From NCBI GenBank assembly GCA_964370965.1, contig CAYJLW010000009.1, positions 22,341 to 86,340 of the forward strand: a DNA stretch of 64,000 nucleotides, given 5' to 3'. Positions 8,584 through 17,371 of the stretch are shown one piece after another; positions within the stretch are counted from its first letter, which is position 1; each line of letters opens with the position of its first letter. The notes beneath the pieces are model-generated. The model was given only the letters and a program-made list of their open reading frames with translations. It did not search any database and was not told the origin of the DNA. The stretch comes from CAYJLW01 sp964370965. GTDB lineage: Bacteria > Actinomycetota > Acidimicrobiia > UBA2766. Made by a program: the position numbers and the translations under genes.

Positions 8584-9378
8584 CGGTCGCAGGACGCGTC
8601 CGGCGCCCTGGGCGAGGAGGAACAGGCCCGCGGCGGCGAGGACGATCGTGCCGCCGGGGGCGAGGTCGGCGTGGTACGCGACTGTGAGGCCGGCCACGAC
8701 TGCGACGACGCCGGTGCCGGCCCCCAGGACGAGGGCGCCCGTGAAGGAGCGGGCCAGCACCTGGGCGGCGGCGACGGGGAGGACGAGGAGGGCAGCGACG
8801 AGGAGCACACCCACGACCCGCATGCCGAGGCCGACGACGAGGGCCACGAGCACGACGAGGGCCTGGTTGAGTCGGCGGACCGGGAGGCCGGACACGCGGG
8901 CGAGGTCCTCGTCCAGGACGAGGGCGAAGAGCTGCCTGCGCAGGAGGACCACGGAGGTGCCGGTCACGACGGCGAGCGCCCCCATGACGGCGACGTCCGT
9001 GCGGGTCACGGTGAGGATGGAGCCGAAGAGGTAGGCGAAGAGGCCGGCGTTGAGGGCGCCGGCGGCGCCGGCGAAGACCACTCCGGCGGCGAGGCCCGTG
9101 TAGAAGAGGATGGCGAGTGCGACGTCGCCCGCGGTGCCGAAGCGGGTGCGGACCTCGTCGACGGCGAGAGCTCCGGCGACGGCGAGCAGGAGGCCTACGC
9201 CCAGTGGGGTGATCCCCAAGAGGACGCCGAGGGCCACACCGGCGAAGGCGACGTGACCGAGGCCGTCCCCGATCAGGGACATGCGCCGTGCGACCACGAA
9301 CGTGCCCACGAGGGGGGCTGAGGCGCCCACGAGGAGACCCGCCGCCAGGGCGAGTTGCATGTACTCCCGCCCGAACAT
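8575..9378 (-). CDS. znuB: Zinc/manganese ABC transporter permease (ZnuB family)
   Basis: 267 residues with about eight hydrophobic helices. The N-terminal permease signature of this ABC-3 family is seen as VVARRMSLIGDGLGHVAFAG, then LGVLLGITPLGVGLL. Later come LFAYLFGSILTVTRTD, GMRVVGVLLVAALLVLPVAA and TVAYHADLAPGGTIVL, the typical family ending. ATG 9378 overlaps the znuC stop by one base (TGATG); GTG 9381 is an alternative. With znuC it forms the membrane and motor parts of a metal importer; the metal cannot be fixed from the permease alone. Confidence 0.92.
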   Translation of the reverse strand: MFGREYMQLALAAGLLVGASAPLVGTFVVARRMSLIGDGLGHVAFAGVALGVLLGITPLGVGLLLAVAGALAVDEVRTRFGTAGDVALAILFYTGLAAGVVFAGAAGALNAGLFAYLFGSILTVTRTDVAVMGALAVVTGTSVVLLRRQLFALVLDEDLARVSGLPVRRLNQALVVLVALVVGLGMRVVGVLLVAALLVLPVAAAQVLARSFTGALVLGAGTGVVAVVAGLTVAYHADLAPGGTIVLAAAGLFLLAQGAGRVLRPAP

Positions 9379-10124
9379 CACGGCCCGCCGCGGGGGAGTT
9401 CGTGGGGTGCCCGGACGGGTCTGCCCGGGAGCGGGTGGGACACCAGGGTGGGGGCGTCGCCCGCCACGCGACCGCCTTCGAGGGCGACGACGCGGTCCAC
9501 GAAGCCCTCCAGGCCGGGGAGACCGTGTGTGATGAGGATGACGGTCGTGTGGTGGTCGGCGTGCAGGGCGTTGATGACGGCGAGGAAGCGCTCCAGGCTG
9601 GCGGCGTCCACGCCGGCCGTGGGCTCGTCGAGGACCAGGAGGTCCGGCGACGCCGCCAGGGCGCGGGCGAGGAACATGCGCTGGCTTTCCCCACCGGAGA
9701 GCCGCCCTGCGCGGCGGCGGGCGAGACCGCCGAGTCCGGTGGCCGCGAGGGCGGCCGCGACGGCGTCGGCGGCGCCCGTCGAGCGGCGTGTCTGGCGGGA
9801 TCGGTCGCGGCCGGCCAAGCCGGAGGCGACGACCTCGGCGACGGTCGCGGGCAGCGTGGCGTCAACTACGGGCCGCTGTGGTACGTAGCCGATTCGGGAC
9901 CAGGCGCGGAACGCCTCCAGGGGCGTGTCGAAGAGGCGGATCTCGCCGGTATCGGGACGGAGGAGGCCCAGGAGGAGCCTGACGAGGGTTGACTTCCCGG
10001 AGCCGTTCGGTCCCGCGAGGGCGCAGAACTGGCCCTGCGGCACGACGAGGTCGATCCCGTGGACGGCGGTGCCCCCACCCGGGTAGGAGAACTCGAGGCC
10101 GCTGGCATCCACTGCGGTGGGCAT
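9378..10124 (-). CDS. znuC: Zinc/manganese ABC transporter ATP-binding protein (ZnuC family)
   Basis: 248 residues. Walker A is LAGPNGSGKSTLVRLLLG, the Q-loop is YVPQRP, the ABC signature is LSGGESQRMFLARAL, Walker B is LLVLDEPTAGVD, and the switch histidine is in ILITHGLPGL. It powers metal uptake with the downstream permease. A TAGACT box ends 6 bases before ATG 10124, so the znuCB transcript is probably leaderless. A Zur-like half-box overlaps the expected -35 position. Confidence 0.93.
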   Translation of the reverse strand: MPTAVDASGLEFSYPGGGTAVHGIDLVVPQGQFCALAGPNGSGKSTLVRLLLGLLRPDTGEIRLFDTPLEAFRAWSRIGYVPQRPVVDATLPATVAEVVASGLAGRDRSRQTRRSTGAADAVAAALAATGLGGLARRRAGRLSGGESQRMFLARALAASPDLLVLDEPTAGVDAASLERFLAVINALHADHHTTVILITHGLPGLEGFVDRVVALEGGRVAGDAPTLVSHPLPGRPVRAPHELPRGGP

Positions 10125-10130
10125 GGCGCG

Positions 10131-10136
10131 AGTCTA
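10131..10136 (-). promoter_or_regulatory. -10 box of znuCB (leaderless)
   Basis: TAGACT on the minus strand, 6 bases before the znuC ATG. Together with the box at 10154-10168 it forms a candidate zinc-controlled promoter. Confidence 0.5.
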
Positions 10137-10153
10137 TGCCCGGAGTGCCGAAA

Positions 10154-10168
10154 TGAGAATCGCTCCCA
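10154..10168. promoter_or_regulatory. Candidate Zur operator upstream of znuCB
   Basis: TGAGAATCGCTCCCA shares its first nine bases with the stronger box at znuA and lies 17-31 bases upstream of the TAGACT box, over the expected -35. The right arm is degenerate. Zur repressors bind AT-containing 7-1-7 palindromes of the type TGAAAATnATTTTCA, and this is a GC-shifted match (inference). Confidence 0.4.
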
Positions 10169-10221
10169 GAAGCGTGGCCGGCACCGGCCGCCCGTGTCGA
10201 TCCTCCCGGGCCGGACCCGCC

Positions 10222-11118
10222 CTATGGGCAGTCCAGGGCCGAGCGCAGGGTGCGGAGGTTGGCCCTCATGACCCCGAAGTAGTCGAGGCCTCGCCGGCGG
10301 TCGTCGGCGCTGAGGCCCTCGAGGGGGTCCAGGATGGCGGTGTGCAGACCCCCCGCCTCCCGGGCGACGGTGCGGGCGATCTTGGGGCTCCCGAGGCTCT
10401 CGGAGAAGACCGTGGTGACGCCGTGGCTGCGGGCGAAGTCGGCGACCTCCCTGATCCGTTGCGGTGCGGGCTCGGCCTCCGGGGAGATCCCGGTGACGGC
10501 GACCTGACGGAGGCCGTAGGCGGCGGCGAGGTAGCCGAAGGCGGCGTGGGTGGTGACTACGTCCCGGCGGGCGCAACCGGCGAGCCCCGCCCGGAACTCG
10601 TCAGCGACGGTGGCGAGCTCGGCCTCGAGGCGAGCGAGGCGTTGGCGGATCCGGGACCGCAGCGCGGGAGCGGTCTTCTCCATGGCGAGGGCGACGTTGT
10701 CGGCCATCCGGGCCATGAGGTCGGGGTCCAGCCAGACGTGGGGATCCGTTGCGTCGCCTCCGGCGTCCGTGCGGAGGGGGAGACCGTGGAGGACGTCGAC
10801 CGCCCGGGTGCCGTTCAGGTTGCCGAGGGCGCGCTCGAGGGCGGGCTGGAAGCCCCCGCCGGCGTACAGGACGACGTCGGCCTCGGAGAGGGCGTCGAGC
10901 GCGGAGCGCGTCAATTCCAGGTCGTGGGGTTCGGAGCCCGTCGGCGTGAGGTTCGTCACGCGGACGCCGGAGCCGCTGATGCGGGACGCGGCGAAGGCCA
11001 GGGGGTAGAACCCGGCCACGACTCGGACCCCCCCTTCGTCCCTGCCGCCGGAGCATCCGGTGGGGACGAGCGCCAGGAGGGCAGCGAGGGAAACGAGAAC
11101 GATTCTCACTATGCTCAT
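10222..11118 (-). CDS. znuA: Zinc/manganese-binding lipoprotein of the ABC importer (ZnuA family)
   Basis: 298 residues. There is a lipoprotein signal peptide with lipobox VPTGC (Cys 22 from ATG 11118). The mature protein has VVAGFYPLAFAASRISG, the metal histidines in GSEPHDLEL, TDPHVWLDPDLMARMADNVA and VVTTHAAFGYLAAAYGL, and the late acidic ligand region TVFSESLGSPKIARTVA. It lacks a long His-rich loop. A TAACAT box ends 7 bases before an in-frame GTG at 11109, so a leaderless GTG start giving a more typical short signal peptide is equally likely. Ninety-seven bases separate it from znuC, which has its own promoter. Confidence 0.92.
   Translation of the reverse strand: MSIVRIVLVSLAALLALVPTGCSGGRDEGGVRVVAGFYPLAFAASRISGSGVRVTNLTPTGSEPHDLELTRSALDALSEADVVLYAGGGFQPALERALGNLNGTRAVDVLHGLPLRTDAGGDATDPHVWLDPDLMARMADNVALAMEKTAPALRSRIRQRLARLEAELATVADEFRAGLAGCARRDVVTTHAAFGYLAAAYGLRQVAVTGISPEAEPAPQRIREVADFARSHGVTTVFSESLGSPKIARTVAREAGGLHTAILDPLEGLSADDRRRGLDYFGVMRANLRTLRSALDCP
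11094..11108. promoter_or_regulatory. Candidate Zur operator at the znuA start
   Basis: On the minus strand this reads TGAGAATCGTTCTCG, with the inverted arms GAGAA and TTCTC around TCG. It overlaps the first codons of znuA, just downstream of the TAACAT box, where a bound repressor would block initiation. The shape matches the 7-1-7 Zur palindrome, and the left half recurs upstream of znuC. Confidence 0.5.
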
Positions 11119-11234
11119 GTTAGCAGGGCGGTTGCCCGCGTGCCGGGGTTCTGCAGGGTGGTAAGGTCTTCCACAGAAGGTCCGGGTCCGAAGCGGGGCG
11201 CTCGGCACCGGGGGGAACCAGAACCAGGGGGCAC

Positions 11235-13820
11235 ATGGGGATCGAGGGTCGCTCCGAACGGCATCCGTCGGCCGCACCCGACCCGGTCGGGGCGCTGGAC
11301 AGCGAGGGTCGGGTGGCTTACGCGGACGACGCCTTGGCCCGTCTCCTCGGCCACGGTGCCGGCGACGTCGGACGGGTCCGCCTCCCGGACCTCCTCCACG
11401 CGGACGACCGGGCCTTCGTCGAGACCGAGCTCGCGTCCCTTGCGCGCCAAGGAGTCGTGGCCACGTTCCGGGCACGCTGCATCCGGGACGGGGGGACCTG
11501 GCAGCAGGTCGTCGTGAGCGTGAGCCCGCCCGGCGACGACGGCCTCGCGGTCTTCACGGCCCGGGAGGACGCCACTGCCGACGGCGCCGGAGCCGGCGAC
11601 CGCGGGGATCCGATCCTCGACTGCCGGCGGGCGATGCGGCGCACGCCGGCCATGGTGTGGACCACCGACGCCGACCTGCGCGTCACCTCCCTGTTCACGC
11701 CCGGATACCCCGCACACAACGGCCTCACCCGCCTCCTCGGGACACCCCTGCAGGAGTTCTTCGGGACCAGCGACGAGGCCTTCCTGCCCCTGCAGGCCGC
11801 CCGCAAGGCGCTCGCCGGCGAGCACGTGGGCTACGAGATGAGCTGGGAGGATCACACCTACCGCTGCCAGGTCGAACCCCTCCTGAGTCCCGACGGCGAC
11901 ATCTACGGAACCTTCTCGATGGGCCTGGACATCACCGACCGTCTCGAGATCGAGGCCCGTCTCAGCCGCCACGAACGACTTCTCCGAGGCGTGTCCGAGA
12001 TCGGAAACGCACTCCTGTCGGCGGGCGACCGGGACGACGCGATCGACACGGCACTCGCCATAGCGGGCCAAGCCTGCGACGTTGACCGCGTCTACCTGTA
12101 CGAGATCCACGCCGACGCCGAGACCGGAGAGATGCTCGGGAGCGAGCGCTACGAGTGGGTCCGCCCCGGTGTCACCGCCCACATCGACGACCCCACCCAC
12201 AGGAACGTTCCCGTCGAAGAGGGTGGTTTCGGCGCCTGGGTCCCGCTCGCCCGCCAAGGCCATGTCATCCAGGCGAGACCCGCCGACCTCCCCGAAGCGG
12301 CCGGGGCGATGCTCCTCGACTCCGACGTGAAATCCCTCGTGCTCGTGCCCATCCTCGTCGGGGGGGAGCTCGCCGGCTGCGTGGGCTTTGACGACTGCCA
12401 CTCGGAGCGCCTCTGGGAGGCGAGCGAGATAGCCCTCCTCCAGACCATGGCGTCCGACGTCGCCGCCGCCATGGAGCGGGAATGGGTGGAGGACCGCATC
12501 ACCCACCAGGCCTACTACGACCCCCTCACGCGGCTCCCGAACCGGCTCCTCTTCAACGACCGCATCGAGCAGGCGCTCCTGCACGCCCGGCGCCACGACA
12601 GCCGCATGGCGGTGTTCTTCCTCGACCTCGACCGCTTCAAGCTCATCAACGAGACCCTCGGGCACACCCACGGCGACGCCTTCCTGAAGGCCGTCGCCGA
12701 ACGGCTCGTGGGAGCGCTGTCCAGCGAGGACACCGTCGCCCGCCTCTCCGGGGACGAGTTCGCCGTCCTGCTGCCGGACGTGCGGGACCTCCAAGGCGTC
12801 CTTTCGGCGGCGGAGGCCATCCAGACGGCGTTCCACCAACCCATCGTCTTCTACGACCGGGAGTTCTACGCGAACTTCTCCATCGGCATCAGCCTCTACC
12901 CGGAGGACGGTCGCTACCCCTCGAACCTCCTCATGAACGCCGAGTCCGCCATGCACTCGGTGAAGAGGGAGGGCGGCCACCGCTACAAGCTGTACTCGCC
13001 GTCCATGAACGCCGAGACCTTCAAGCGGCTCGTGCTCGAGAGCGACCTCCGGCAGGCGATCGCCTCGAAGGCCTTCGAGGTCTTCTTCCAGCCCCAGGTG
13101 TCCCTGGGGGCGGGGGAGGTCGTGGGCATGGAGGCCCTCGTGCGCTGGCGCCACCCCGGCCTGGGTCTCGTGATGCCCGGGGAGTTCATCCCGTTCTCGG
13201 AGGACACCGGTCTCATCTGCGAGCTCGGAGAGCTCGTGTTGCGGATGTCCTGCACGCAGGTCCAGGAGTGGAACCGCCGTCTCGAACGGCCCATCAGCGT
13301 GGCGGTGAACATCTCGCCCGTGCAGTTCCGCGACGAACGTCTCCTGGCCGGCATCGACGCCGTCCTGGGCGAGGTCGGCCTCGATCCGGGCTGGCTGGAA
13401 CTCGAGCTCACGGAGCGTGTCCTGCTCGAGGACGCAGACAGCGCCGTCCTGATGATGCACGCCCTCAAGCAACTCGGCGTCCGACTCACTCTGGACGACT
13501 TCGGGGTCGGCTACTCGTCCATGAACTACCTGAAGCGGCTTCCCATCGACACCATCAAGATCGACCGCACCTTCGTGCGTGACCTCCTCTCGGACCCTGC
13601 GGACGCCGCGATCTGCCGCTCCATCATCGGCCTCGGCGCCAGCCTCGGTTTCCGTGTCGTCGCCGAGGGGATAGAGACCCGGGAGCAACTCGAGTTCCTC
13701 GCCCTCGAGGGTTGCAGCGTCGGCCAGGGCTACATCTTCAGCCACCCCCTGCCCGTGGAGGCAGCCAGCGGTCTCTTGCTGGAGAGTGAGAGCGACCACC
13801 TCCGGCGCATGCGGCCCTGA
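11235..13820 (+). CDS. PAS-PAS-GAF-GGDEF-EAL cyclic-di-GMP signalling protein
   Basis: 861 residues with no membrane segment. The order is a PAS domain (about 15-115), a second PAS ending in the FSMGLDITDRLEIEARL coiled linker (about 130-245), GAF (about 250-415), GGDEF (about 425-585) and EAL (about 600-850). The cyclase site reads LSGDEFAVLL, so the first Gly of GGDEF is Ser, which is tolerated in active enzymes. The phosphodiesterase site looks complete: MEALVRWRH, VNISPVQF, ELTERVL, LDDFGVGYSS, IKIDRTFV, AEGIETREQ and GQGYIFSHPL. AGGGGG precedes the ATG by three bases. It is divergent from znuA. Confidence 0.94.
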   Translation: MGIEGRSERHPSAAPDPVGALDSEGRVAYADDALARLLGHGAGDVGRVRLPDLLHADDRAFVETELASLARQGVVATFRARCIRDGGTWQQVVVSVSPPGDDGLAVFTAREDATADGAGAGDRGDPILDCRRAMRRTPAMVWTTDADLRVTSLFTPGYPAHNGLTRLLGTPLQEFFGTSDEAFLPLQAARKALAGEHVGYEMSWEDHTYRCQVEPLLSPDGDIYGTFSMGLDITDRLEIEARLSRHERLLRGVSEIGNALLSAGDRDDAIDTALAIAGQACDVDRVYLYEIHADAETGEMLGSERYEWVRPGVTAHIDDPTHRNVPVEEGGFGAWVPLARQGHVIQARPADLPEAAGAMLLDSDVKSLVLVPILVGGELAGCVGFDDCHSERLWEASEIALLQTMASDVAAAMEREWVEDRITHQAYYDPLTRLPNRLLFNDRIEQALLHARRHDSRMAVFFLDLDRFKLINETLGHTHGDAFLKAVAERLVGALSSEDTVARLSGDEFAVLLPDVRDLQGVLSAAEAIQTAFHQPIVFYDREFYANFSIGISLYPEDGRYPSNLLMNAESAMHSVKREGGHRYKLYSPSMNAETFKRLVLESDLRQAIASKAFEVFFQPQVSLGAGEVVGMEALVRWRHPGLGLVMPGEFIPFSEDTGLICELGELVLRMSCTQVQEWNRRLERPISVAVNISPVQFRDERLLAGIDAVLGEVGLDPGWLELELTERVLLEDADSAVLMMHALKQLGVRLTLDDFGVGYSSMNYLKRLPIDTIKIDRTFVRDLLSDPADAAICRSIIGLGASLGFRVVAEGIETREQLEFLALEGCSVGQGYIFSHPLPVEAASGLLLESESDHLRRMRP

Positions 13821-13840
13821 GGCCGCGACAGGGGGGGTCC

Positions 13841-13916
13841 TGGCTCCGGGGGAGAGACTCGAACTCTCAACCTAGTGATTAACAGTCACCCGCTCTGCCG
13901 ATTGAGCTACCCCGGA
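13841..13916 (-). tRNA. tRNA-Asn (anticodon GTT), CCA encoded
   Basis: A 76-base cloverleaf on the minus strand. The acceptor TCCGGGG pairs with CCCCGGA, followed by G and an encoded CCA. The anticodon loop CTGTTAA gives GTT, and the T arm is GAGAGTTCGAGTCTCTC. The rest of the 302-base interval between the GGDEF gene and the glycosyltransferase gene shows only the -10 box at 14105. Confidence 0.95.
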
Positions 13917-14104
13917 TCGGCGCCGAGTGTAGGGGATGGAACTCGGGCCTCAGCAGCCCTTCGCCTCCAAGGGGGCGGCGGTGCCGTCCGTTCGACGGCG
14001 CCAAAGTGAAGCTGTTGTCCCGGTATTCGGTGGATACGGCATCACTTCGGAGAGCGGCGCGTCGGGTCCGAGGGCGGGCTCCGGGATCTGGCCGCGGCGC
14101 TGGC

Positions 14105-14110
14105 TAGCCT
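14105..14110 (+). promoter_or_regulatory. -10 box of the glycosyltransferase gene
   Basis: TAGCCT ends 12 bases before ATG 14123, predicting a leader of only a few bases and no Shine-Dalgarno. Confidence 0.45.
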
Positions 14111-14122
14111 TGCCGAACCCGC

Positions 14123-16174
14123 ATGAGCGATTTCGTCATCCCCCTCTTCCTGCTCGCCGCTGCCACGGCGCCCGTGGTCTTAGCCTGCTGGTCCCTTGCC
14201 CGGGTCCTGGTCGTCGACACCTTCGAACGGGTCGCCCTCGCCCTTCTCCTCGCCACGGTCCAGATCGTCCTCACGATGCAGTTCCTGGGAGCCGTGGAGC
14301 AGTGGAAGCGAGCCCCGCTGCTCGTCGCCGCCTGGGCGGGATCAGCGGTCGTCTACGTCGTGGGCCGCCGGATCGAGGCGCCGGCGGCCGTTGGCCCCGA
14401 GGCCGAGTCGTCCGGGGAGTTCCCCCGCTGGGCGCGTCTCACGCTGCTGGGCGCGCTCCTCACGCTCGGGGCTGCGGGGCTCCTCGCGGCGGCCTACGCC
14501 ATGGACAGCGCCAACGACTCGCTGCTCTACCACCGGCCCATGGTCGCCGCCTGGCTGCGGACAGGCACGATCTGGCGGATCGGCGCCTTCGAGAACGGCT
14601 CCACGTACGAGGGTGCGTTCTGGTCCAACGGCGACGTCTTCTCGATGTGGTTGGCGGTCCCGTACGGCAGGGACTACCTCGTGCAGATGTCCAGCCTCGT
14701 CTGGGCCACGGGGTGTCTCCTTGCCGCCACGTGCGCCGCCCGACACCTCGGCCTCCGCTTCTGGTCTGCCCTCCTTGTGGGCGCGGTGTTCGCCACTGCC
14801 CCGAACGTCGCGGCGGGCCAGCTCAATGCCCTCCACATCGACACCATGGTGTCCTTCGGCGGGGCCGCCATGCTGTGGTTCGGTCTCCGCTGGATGCGCA
14901 GCGACGATCGCGTCCTGTGGCTGGCTCTCGCCGGGCTCTCTGCGGGCCTGGCGGCGGGCGCCAAGCAGTCCGCGCTCCCGATCGTGGGCGTATTCCTCCT
15001 CGTGCTCATGGTCCTCGCTGTGAGGCGGGGCCAGTGGGCGGGCGCGCTACTCGTGGTGGCCGGGGCGGCGGCCCCGTGCCTGGTCTGGGTCGCCCGGAAC
15101 TGGGCGCTGCGGGGGAACCCGCTGTGGCCGGTGGATGCCGGGCCATTGAGAGGGGCGAAGGGGGCCTGGGAGTTCGACACGGACAGGAGCGCCCTGGCTG
15201 CCCTGCGGGCGAATCCGAAGCAGACCCTCACCTTCCTGGTGGCCGGGATCTGCCTCTACGGGCCGGTCGTGTTCCTCGCGGCTGCCAGCCTGCCGAGGAT
15301 GTGGCGTCGGGCGAAGGAAGACGGCCTCGTCTGGTTCGGGATCCTGGCGCCTTTGATCGCGTACGGCTTCTACCTGGTGTCGCCCACGACGGGCCAGAAC
15401 CGCGAGAACATCCTCCTCACGCAGCGCTACTTCTCGCCCGCCGTCCTCGCCGCCGTCCTCGTGCTGGGGGCGTGCCGGCTCGCGGGGGAGGAGCGGCGCA
15501 TCCGTCGATGGCAGGCTCTCCTGGTCGCCACGGTCGTCTTCGACGTGTTCGCGATCGCTGCCGGCCACCTCATCCCCGGGCTCTTCCACTGGCCCGTGTG
15601 GACCTGGGCGGGCGGGCTCGTGCTCGGCGCCCTCGGCGCCTGGCTCGTCGTCGACGGCAGATTCTCGCACCTCCCTGGGCGGGCGAAGTGGGCAGCGCCC
15701 GTCGCCGCCGCCCTGCTCGTGGCGGGCACGGCGGGGCCCGCGAAGGCGGCGCAGTGGTACCCCTACAACCCGGCGCAGCGCTACGCCTATCCCGTCTACG
15801 ACTGGTTGAAGTCCCATGACGTCACGGGGAAGAACATCGACTTCGTGGGCCTGAAGTCGGCTCCCCTCGCCGGGCGGGATCTCTCCAACAACGTCTTCTG
15901 GCTCGGCCGGCCCACCGCCAACCACGGCGTGAAGGCCTGGGAGGACGCCGCCGCCTGGGAACTTGCCTTGCAGCGGGCCTGCGTCGACTACCTCGTCGTG
16001 CGCCGGCCGCACGTCAAGAACGGCCAGCGGAACCCAGGATGGGGCCGCGCGATCCCCGAGTGGGGGTGGGCGGCGAAGTCGGGGATCATGACGCCGGTCC
16101 TACGTACGTCACAGGTCGCCGTCTACCGGGTGCGCTACGACACCCCGAGGTCTCGCTGCCGCCCGCCGGAATAG
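14123..16174 (+). CDS. GT-C-like polytopic membrane glycosyltransferase
   Basis: 683 residues with about twelve hydrophobic helices and a soluble C-terminal domain of about 130 residues. After the fourth helix an extracytoplasmic loop contains DSANDSLLYHRPMVAAWL, which has the Asp and the YHxP-xxxxWL pattern of GT39/ArnT-like GT-C enzymes that use polyprenyl-phosphate sugars. ARNWALRGNPLWP is also typical. Substrate and product are unknown. It is not close to an obvious cell-wall cluster. Its TAG lies in a small hairpin, and it converges on the SDR gene with only 12 bases between. Confidence 0.72.
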   Translation: MSDFVIPLFLLAAATAPVVLACWSLARVLVVDTFERVALALLLATVQIVLTMQFLGAVEQWKRAPLLVAAWAGSAVVYVVGRRIEAPAAVGPEAESSGEFPRWARLTLLGALLTLGAAGLLAAAYAMDSANDSLLYHRPMVAAWLRTGTIWRIGAFENGSTYEGAFWSNGDVFSMWLAVPYGRDYLVQMSSLVWATGCLLAATCAARHLGLRFWSALLVGAVFATAPNVAAGQLNALHIDTMVSFGGAAMLWFGLRWMRSDDRVLWLALAGLSAGLAAGAKQSALPIVGVFLLVLMVLAVRRGQWAGALLVVAGAAAPCLVWVARNWALRGNPLWPVDAGPLRGAKGAWEFDTDRSALAALRANPKQTLTFLVAGICLYGPVVFLAAASLPRMWRRAKEDGLVWFGILAPLIAYGFYLVSPTTGQNRENILLTQRYFSPAVLAAVLVLGACRLAGEERRIRRWQALLVATVVFDVFAIAAGHLIPGLFHWPVWTWAGGLVLGALGAWLVVDGRFSHLPGRAKWAAPVAAALLVAGTAGPAKAAQWYPYNPAQRYAYPVYDWLKSHDVTGKNIDFVGLKSAPLAGRDLSNNVFWLGRPTANHGVKAWEDAAAWELALQRACVDYLVVRRPHVKNGQRNPGWGRAIPEWGWAAKSGIMTPVLRTSQVAVYRVRYDTPRSRCRPPE

Positions 16175-16179
16175 GCGGG
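16162..16179. terminator. Short hairpin at the convergent glycosyltransferase/SDR stops
   Basis: CCCGCC and GGCGGG form a 6-base stem around GGAATA; the glycosyltransferase TAG overlaps the stem. It could end transcription in both directions, though it is short and has no T tract. Confidence 0.35.
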
Positions 16180-16186
16180 GGGAGCC

Positions 16187-17269
16187 TCAGATCATCGCCG
16201 CCGAGCTCACGTCGCGGTGGGCCCGCATGTACTCCACGAGCGCGCCCACGTAGGACGGGAACGACGGGCAGTGGATGCCGGCGGGTTCCAGCGCCGCCGT
16301 GGCGTTCGTGGTGTCGAAGGTCGTGGGCTCCACGAAGTAGTCGATGGACGCCGACGGGATCCGGAGGAGCTTGAAGACGCCGGGGACCTTGTCGATGGAC
16401 GCCTTCGCCAGCCCGAGCGGGAGCCGCACGCGCACGACACGGCGCCCCACGGCTTCGGCCATCTCGTCGACGAGGCCGTTGATGGTGAGTGGCGCCGGGT
16501 CGGCGAGCTGGTAGACGACGCCGGCGTTGTCCTGGAGCCCGGTGAGGTGGGCGAGGGCGTCGATCACGAAGTCCCTCGGGACCACGTTGAGGCGGTGCCG
16601 GTGCGTGTTGCCGACCGTGGGTAGGACGGCCAGACCTCTCTGGCGCATCAGCCACTGCATCACGAAGTAGGGCCCGTCGTACTTCTGCGTGGCGCCGGTG
16701 CGACTGTCGCCCACGACGATGGAGGGCCGGTAGATCGTTGCCGGCAGTCCCTCACGCATGGCGGCCTGTACGTCCACCTCGGCGAGGTACTTCGTCTCCT
16801 CGTAGAAGTTGTTGAACTCCTGTCCCTTCTCCAGGTCGGTCTCCGCGAAGCGGCCCGGGTAGCTCCCGGCGACGTAGCAGGTGCTCACGTACTGCAGGCG
16901 CTCCAGCTTCGGGCAGCGCTTCGCGAACTCGAGGACGTTGCGGGTGCCGTCGACGTTGATCCGCATCCCCACGTCGCGGGCCACGGAGAGGTCGTAGACG
17001 GCGGCGAGGTGGTGGATCTCGGTGATCTCCTCCGCCGGGTCCTCCGACAGGCCGAGCCCGCTCTCGGTGATGTCGCCCTCCACGAGGCGGATGCGGCCGT
17101 CCCTCCCCGCGGCGGCGGCGACGAGCGCGTCGACGCGCTGTTTGGCGAGGCCGGCGAACTTGGACTGCACCAGGCACACGGCCGTGGCGTCGGGATCCCG
17201 GTCGAGGACGCGCTCGAGTAGGGCGCTGCCCAGGAACCCGGGGAAACCGGTGAGGAGGATCGTGGCCAT
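16187..17269 (-). CDS. NAD(P)-dependent extended SDR (thioester-reductase-like epimerase/reductase)
   Basis: 360 residues. The N-terminal Rossmann motif is LLTGFPGFLGSAL (TGxxGxxG). The core includes LVEGDITE, IHHLAAVYDLS, NVDGTRNVLEFA, YVSTCYVAG and the catalytic YEETKYLAE (YxxxK), then YRPSIVVGDSRTG. This is the layout of extended SDRs related to fatty-acyl/thioester reductases and male-sterility-type domains. No adenylation or carrier domain is attached, so it acts as a stand-alone enzyme; its substrate is not readable. GGGAG lies 8 bases before ATG 17269, so unlike several neighbours it has a normal leader. Confidence 0.85.
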   Translation of the reverse strand: MATILLTGFPGFLGSALLERVLDRDPDATAVCLVQSKFAGLAKQRVDALVAAAAGRDGRIRLVEGDITESGLGLSEDPAEEITEIHHLAAVYDLSVARDVGMRINVDGTRNVLEFAKRCPKLERLQYVSTCYVAGSYPGRFAETDLEKGQEFNNFYEETKYLAEVDVQAAMREGLPATIYRPSIVVGDSRTGATQKYDGPYFVMQWLMRQRGLAVLPTVGNTHRHRLNVVPRDFVIDALAHLTGLQDNAGVVYQLADPAPLTINGLVDEMAEAVGRRVVRVRLPLGLAKASIDKVPGVFKLLRIPSASIDYFVEPTTFDTTNATAALEPAGIHCPSFPSYVGALVEYMRAHRDVSSAAMI

Positions 17270-17356
17270 GGGGTGCTCCCTGTCTCGCCTGATCCCATGA
17301 TGCTGCTCGCCCCGGCGTGGCGCGCACAAGGGGGGGAGGGTCGGGGCAGGCTGCGA

Positions 17357-17362
17357 TAGCCT
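17357..17362 (+). promoter_or_regulatory. -10 box of the CAU tRNA gene
   Basis: TAGCCT, the same hexamer as at dgt, dnaG and the glycosyltransferase gene, ends 9 bases before the tRNA 5' end. Confidence 0.5.
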
Positions 17363-17371
17363 CGCCGCCGC

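Noticed and set aside
11115..13799. Antisense frame of 894 codons opposite the GGDEF-EAL gene
   Set aside because: The plus strand encodes five recognisable domains; the opposite frame encodes none.
13936..15819. Plus-strand frame of 627 codons overlapping the glycosyltransferase gene
   Set aside because: Out of frame with the membrane protein; Arg/Pro/Gly-rich composition typical of a shadow.
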